This document shows, piece after piece, positions 61,910 to 64,000 of a stretch of DNA of 64,000 bases. This DNA comes from Granulicatella seriolae (GTDB lineage Bacteria; Bacillota; Bacilli; Lactobacillales; Aerococcaceae): positions 124,001-188,000 of the forward strand of contig NZ_JANHNZ010000001.1 of NCBI RefSeq assembly GCF_024543085.1, read 5' to 3'. Both the position numbers and the translations under genes were made by a program. The first letter of the stretch is position 1. Every line of letters begins with the position of its first letter. Under the pieces are notes generated by a model, which saw only the letters and a list, made by a program, of their open reading frames with translations, searched no databases and had not been told where the DNA came from.

Positions 61910-62890
61910 TTATGAAAACCCTACAATCTTATGTGGCACGTATTCCTCTTCTAGATATTGAACTTCTTCAAGAGACAATTTGAAATCTAGTGCCTCTACC
62001 GCGGTTTGGACGTGGCTAATTTTTGTGGCACCAATAACTGGTGCAGCTAGGTTTTCTTTTTGTAATAGCCATGCTAAAGCAACAGCTACTTTAGTAACCT
62101 GATGCTTTTCAGCAATTTCAGCAACTCTTTGGATAATAACTTGATCTTTTTGAGCTGTTTCATCGTATTTTGCTCTTTGGATAGCATCCGTTTGACTTCT
62201 TAGGGATTCTTCTGAAGCCGCTTTGACCAGTCTTCCTGATGCTAATGGACTATATGGTGTTAAAGCAATCCCTTGGTCAATACAATAAGGCACCATTTCA
62301 CGTTCTTCTTCGCGATAGATGAGGTTCATATGGTTCTGCATGGAAACAAACTTGGTCCAGCCATTCTTTTCGGCTACATTATTGGCTTTTTGGAATTGAT
62401 AGGCATACATGGCTGACGCCCCGATATAACGAGCTTTCCCAGCTTTGACTACATCATGTAAAGCTTCCATAGTTTCTTCAATTGGGGTATTGTAGTCCCA
62501 GCGGTGGATAATATATAAATCTACATAATCGGTTTGCAATCTTTGCAAACTTTGATCTATTTGTGACATAATCGCCTTTCGTGACAATCCTTGACCATTT
62601 GGCCCATCAAACATTTTTTGATGAACTTTGGTAGCTAGTACAATCTCATCACGGTTACCGAAGTCCTTTAGAGCTTTGCCTAAGATTTCTTCACTTCTTC
62701 CTAGTGAATAAACATTCGCAGTATCGAAGAAATTGATACCCAAATCCAGTGCAGCTTTAATAATCGTACGACTTTCTTCTTCCTCTAGTACCCAGGGGTG
62801 AATCCAATTAACAGGGTCACCAAAACTCATTGAGCCTAAACAAATTCTAGAAACATCCAGTCCAGTCTTGCCTAATTTTGTGTATTCCAT
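61910..62890 (-). CDS. Aldo/keto reductase
   Basis: A 326-residue NADPH-dependent oxidoreductase with a TIM barrel. GINFFDTANVYSLGRSEE carries Asp and catalytic Tyr (near 56 and 61), VLATKVH the Lys, and LYIIHRWDYNTPIEETMEAL has the His. C-terminal AWLLQKENLAAPVIGATKISHVQ is the cofactor-binding segment. It belongs to the YajO/YghZ-like bacterial AKR group; physiological substrate unknown. AAGGAGG precedes the ATG. It follows a broken cupin gene in the same direction, a common pairing in Firmicutes, often linked to detoxifying carbonyl compounds. Confidence 0.92.
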   Translation of the reverse strand: MEYTKLGKTGLDVSRICLGSMSFGDPVNWIHPWVLEEEESRTIIKAALDLGINFFDTANVYSLGRSEEILGKALKDFGNRDEIVLATKVHQKMFDGPNGQGLSRKAIMSQIDQSLQRLQTDYVDLYIIHRWDYNTPIEETMEALHDVVKAGKARYIGASAMYAYQFQKANNVAEKNGWTKFVSMQNHMNLIYREEEREMVPYCIDQGIALTPYSPLASGRLVKAASEESLRSQTDAIQRAKYDETAQKDQVIIQRVAEIAEKHQVTKVAVALAWLLQKENLAAPVIGATKISHVQTAVEALDFKLSLEEVQYLEEEYVPHKIVGFS

Positions 62891-62920
62891 GTATATCCTC
62901 CTTAAAATTGTGCTTAAATT

Positions 62921-63334
62921 TTAGTGGTATAGTTCTAAGTAAATATCATCCGAAACAGGTTCCAACCAAATTGGTTTGCCTGCCGTAATGGCAATGTGCT
63001 CGAACCATGAATCTTTGCTTGCCCCATGCCAATGCTTGACACCATCATGAGTAACAATCACATCTCCTGCGCTTAAAGCTTTCGCTTCTTTGCCCTCTTC
63101 TTGATATCAACCTTGTCCACCAGTTACTAGTAAAATTTGATAGCCATTCTCATGGATATGCCAATTATTACGACAAGCTGGTTCAAAGGTGACATTCGCC
63201 ACACTGACTGGAATTTCTGGATCAGCAACTAACCCCTGCAAGTAGCTTTGTCCGATAAAATATTGGGCATAAGCTTCATTTTTTTCACCTACTGGAAAAA
63301 TAACCCCATCCTTTACATTTTCAAATTTTGTCAT
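62921..63334 (-). pseudogene. Cupin-domain protein gene interrupted by one in-frame stop codon
   Basis: The reading frame from ATG 63334 (GGAGGG upstream) encodes a single-domain cupin with NNWHIHENGYQILLVTGGQG, meets TGA at 63107-63109 (codon 76) and then continues in the same frame, without frameshift, through YQEEGKEAKALSAGDVIVT and HDGVKHWHGASKDSWFEHIAI to a TAA at 62921. Related cupins have Trp at the broken position (GQGWYQ), so a TGG to TGA change explains it. The upstream piece (75 aa) has the first cupin motif only. The gene lies upstream of the aldo/keto reductase. A sequencing error or readthrough is possible. Confidence 0.88.
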
Positions 63335-63405
63335 CTTGTTCCCTCCATTTTCTTTGTGCCCTGTATCCTGACTGCTTTCCTTCTACAAAAGAAACTGATA
63401 ATGTT

Positions 63406-63840
63406 TCAGTTTCTTCTTTCTCTTCGCAGTTTTCGTAGTAGATTCCCTACCCATAAAGCTAGTAAGGAAATGACAGAAGCACTAACCAGCATACCAAAGT
63501 TTGGTAGATTCATCACACGAAACTCAAGCATGTTGGACAAACTAAAGGTAACAAATTTCGCTAACATGTATAGAGCACCAACTGCTAATGCCCAATAGTA
63601 AAACCAAGTGTCCCACGAATAAAAAAATCCCAGCAAAAGTGAAGTCATTATGCCACCAAGAGGTAGGATTATCCAAAGATAAAGAATACTAAAACCCATA
63701 GCATCTGTTGGGTTGGTATATAGCCAGAAAACAGTAATTGTAATTATCCAACATATCAAAAAAATTCCCATTAAAGCCAACTTTAAGTATTTTTTGAAAG
63801 AATTATTTTGAGGCTTGAAATCATTTATGGTCTTGGACAT
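63406..63840 (-). CDS. Hypothetical four-helix membrane protein
   Basis: A 144-residue protein with a hydrophilic start (MSKTINDFKPQNNSFKKYLK), four hydrophobic segments (about 22-42, 50-70, 78-102 and 112-132) and an Arg-rich C-terminus (NLLRKLRRERRN). I do not recognise a named family. AGGAGG precedes the ATG. It is upstream of the broken cupin gene in the same direction with a 71-bp gap, so the two and the reductase may share a transcript. Confidence 0.72.
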   Translation of the reverse strand: MSKTINDFKPQNNSFKKYLKLALMGIFLICWIITITVFWLYTNPTDAMGFSILYLWIILPLGGIMTSLLLGFFYSWDTWFYYWALAVGALYMLAKFVTFSLSNMLEFRVMNLPNFGMLVSASVISLLALWVGNLLRKLRRERRN

Positions 63841-63949
63841 GATATTCCTCCTTTTTAACTGACAACTAGTCTTAGAAAGCGATTTATATATCTATCTATA
63901 TCATACTAGAGCAAGGCTTGTATGGTCTAGTGAATAGGTTTGAACGAGA

Positions 63950-63994
63950 AAAAATACAACACACCTTGCCTACGAAAGAGTGTGCTGTATCCTT
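63950..63994 (-). terminator. Probable terminator of a minus-strand gene beyond the right edge
   Basis: TACAGCACACTC ... GGTGTGTTGTA on the minus strand is followed by a T6 run. The gene it serves is outside the window. Confidence 0.65.
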
Positions 63995-64000
63995 GTGTAA

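Overview
The window looks like chromosomal DNA of a low-GC Gram-positive bacterium of the order Lactobacillales, probably host-associated. Reasons: two sortase-anchored (LPNTG) surface proteins, a complete type II fatty-acid cluster in the order fabT-fabH-acpP-fabK-fabD-fabG-fabF-accB-fabZ-accC-accD-accA that is typical of streptococci and relatives, a CovR/CovS-like two-component pair, and the rpmG / 5-FCL / rhomboid / glucokinase neighbourhood shared with Bacillus. The thymidylate synthase is the long Lactobacillus casei-like form rather than the shorter form I associate with most streptococci, so I do not assign a genus. There is no phage, IS transposase, CRISPR array, rRNA or tRNA in view.

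Layout. 1-273: 5' part of a response regulator, with a candidate autoregulatory direct repeat. 462-8750: a 2762-residue cell-wall-anchored enzyme joining a sialidase and a GH20 beta-N-acetylhexosaminidase to several carbohydrate-binding modules. 9.0-10.7 kb: hemolysin-III-like membrane protein and a GT8 glycosyltransferase. 10.9-14.5 kb (+): ypmS-like gene, deoD, a CtpA-type protease and signal peptidase I. 14.7-19.8 kb (-): one-carbon/folate genes folA, thyA and fhs with an ABC-F ATPase gene between them. 19.9-21.3 kb: MATE transporter. 21.4-23.8 kb (+): LPNTG ecto-5'-nucleotidase. 23.9-24.7 kb: two small unknown genes. 25.2-34.9 kb (-): the fatty-acid cluster, led by the repressor gene fabT with a strong promoter inside a 43-bp palindrome. 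35.3-40.3 kb (-): BMP/PnrA-type nucleoside ABC transporter. 40.4-43.2 kb: ftsK and a DUF1033 gene. 43.6-44.9 kb (+): acylphosphatase and YidC. 45.1-49.3 kb: covS/covR-like pair, gnd and a DUF4044 peptide. 49.4-52.4 kb (-): rhodanese-like protein, glucokinase, rhomboid protease, 5-FCL and ribosomal protein L33. 52.6-53.6 kb (+): two poorly characterised membrane-anchored proteins. 54.3-59.3 kb: class B PBP and a YfhO-family membrane protein. 59.7-63.8 kb: sodA, a DEAD-box helicase, an aldo/keto reductase, a cupin gene broken by one stop codon, and a small membrane protein.

The most unusual feature is a dispersed family of palindromic intergenic elements (about 155-260 bp, at 24.9, 35.1, 43.5, 53.8-54.1 and 59.4 kb). 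They share a core that can fold into several small hairpins, but the long stem arms around the core differ from copy to copy while staying complementary to each other within each copy. One copy sits inside an older, degenerate copy, which is direct evidence of mobility. I do not recognise this element as a named family.

Functionally, the sialidase/hexosaminidase and ecto-nucleotidase suggest growth on host glycans and nucleotides; deoD and the nucleoside ABC transporter would use the released nucleosides. The remainder is mostly housekeeping: lipid synthesis, one-carbon metabolism, envelope growth and protein export.
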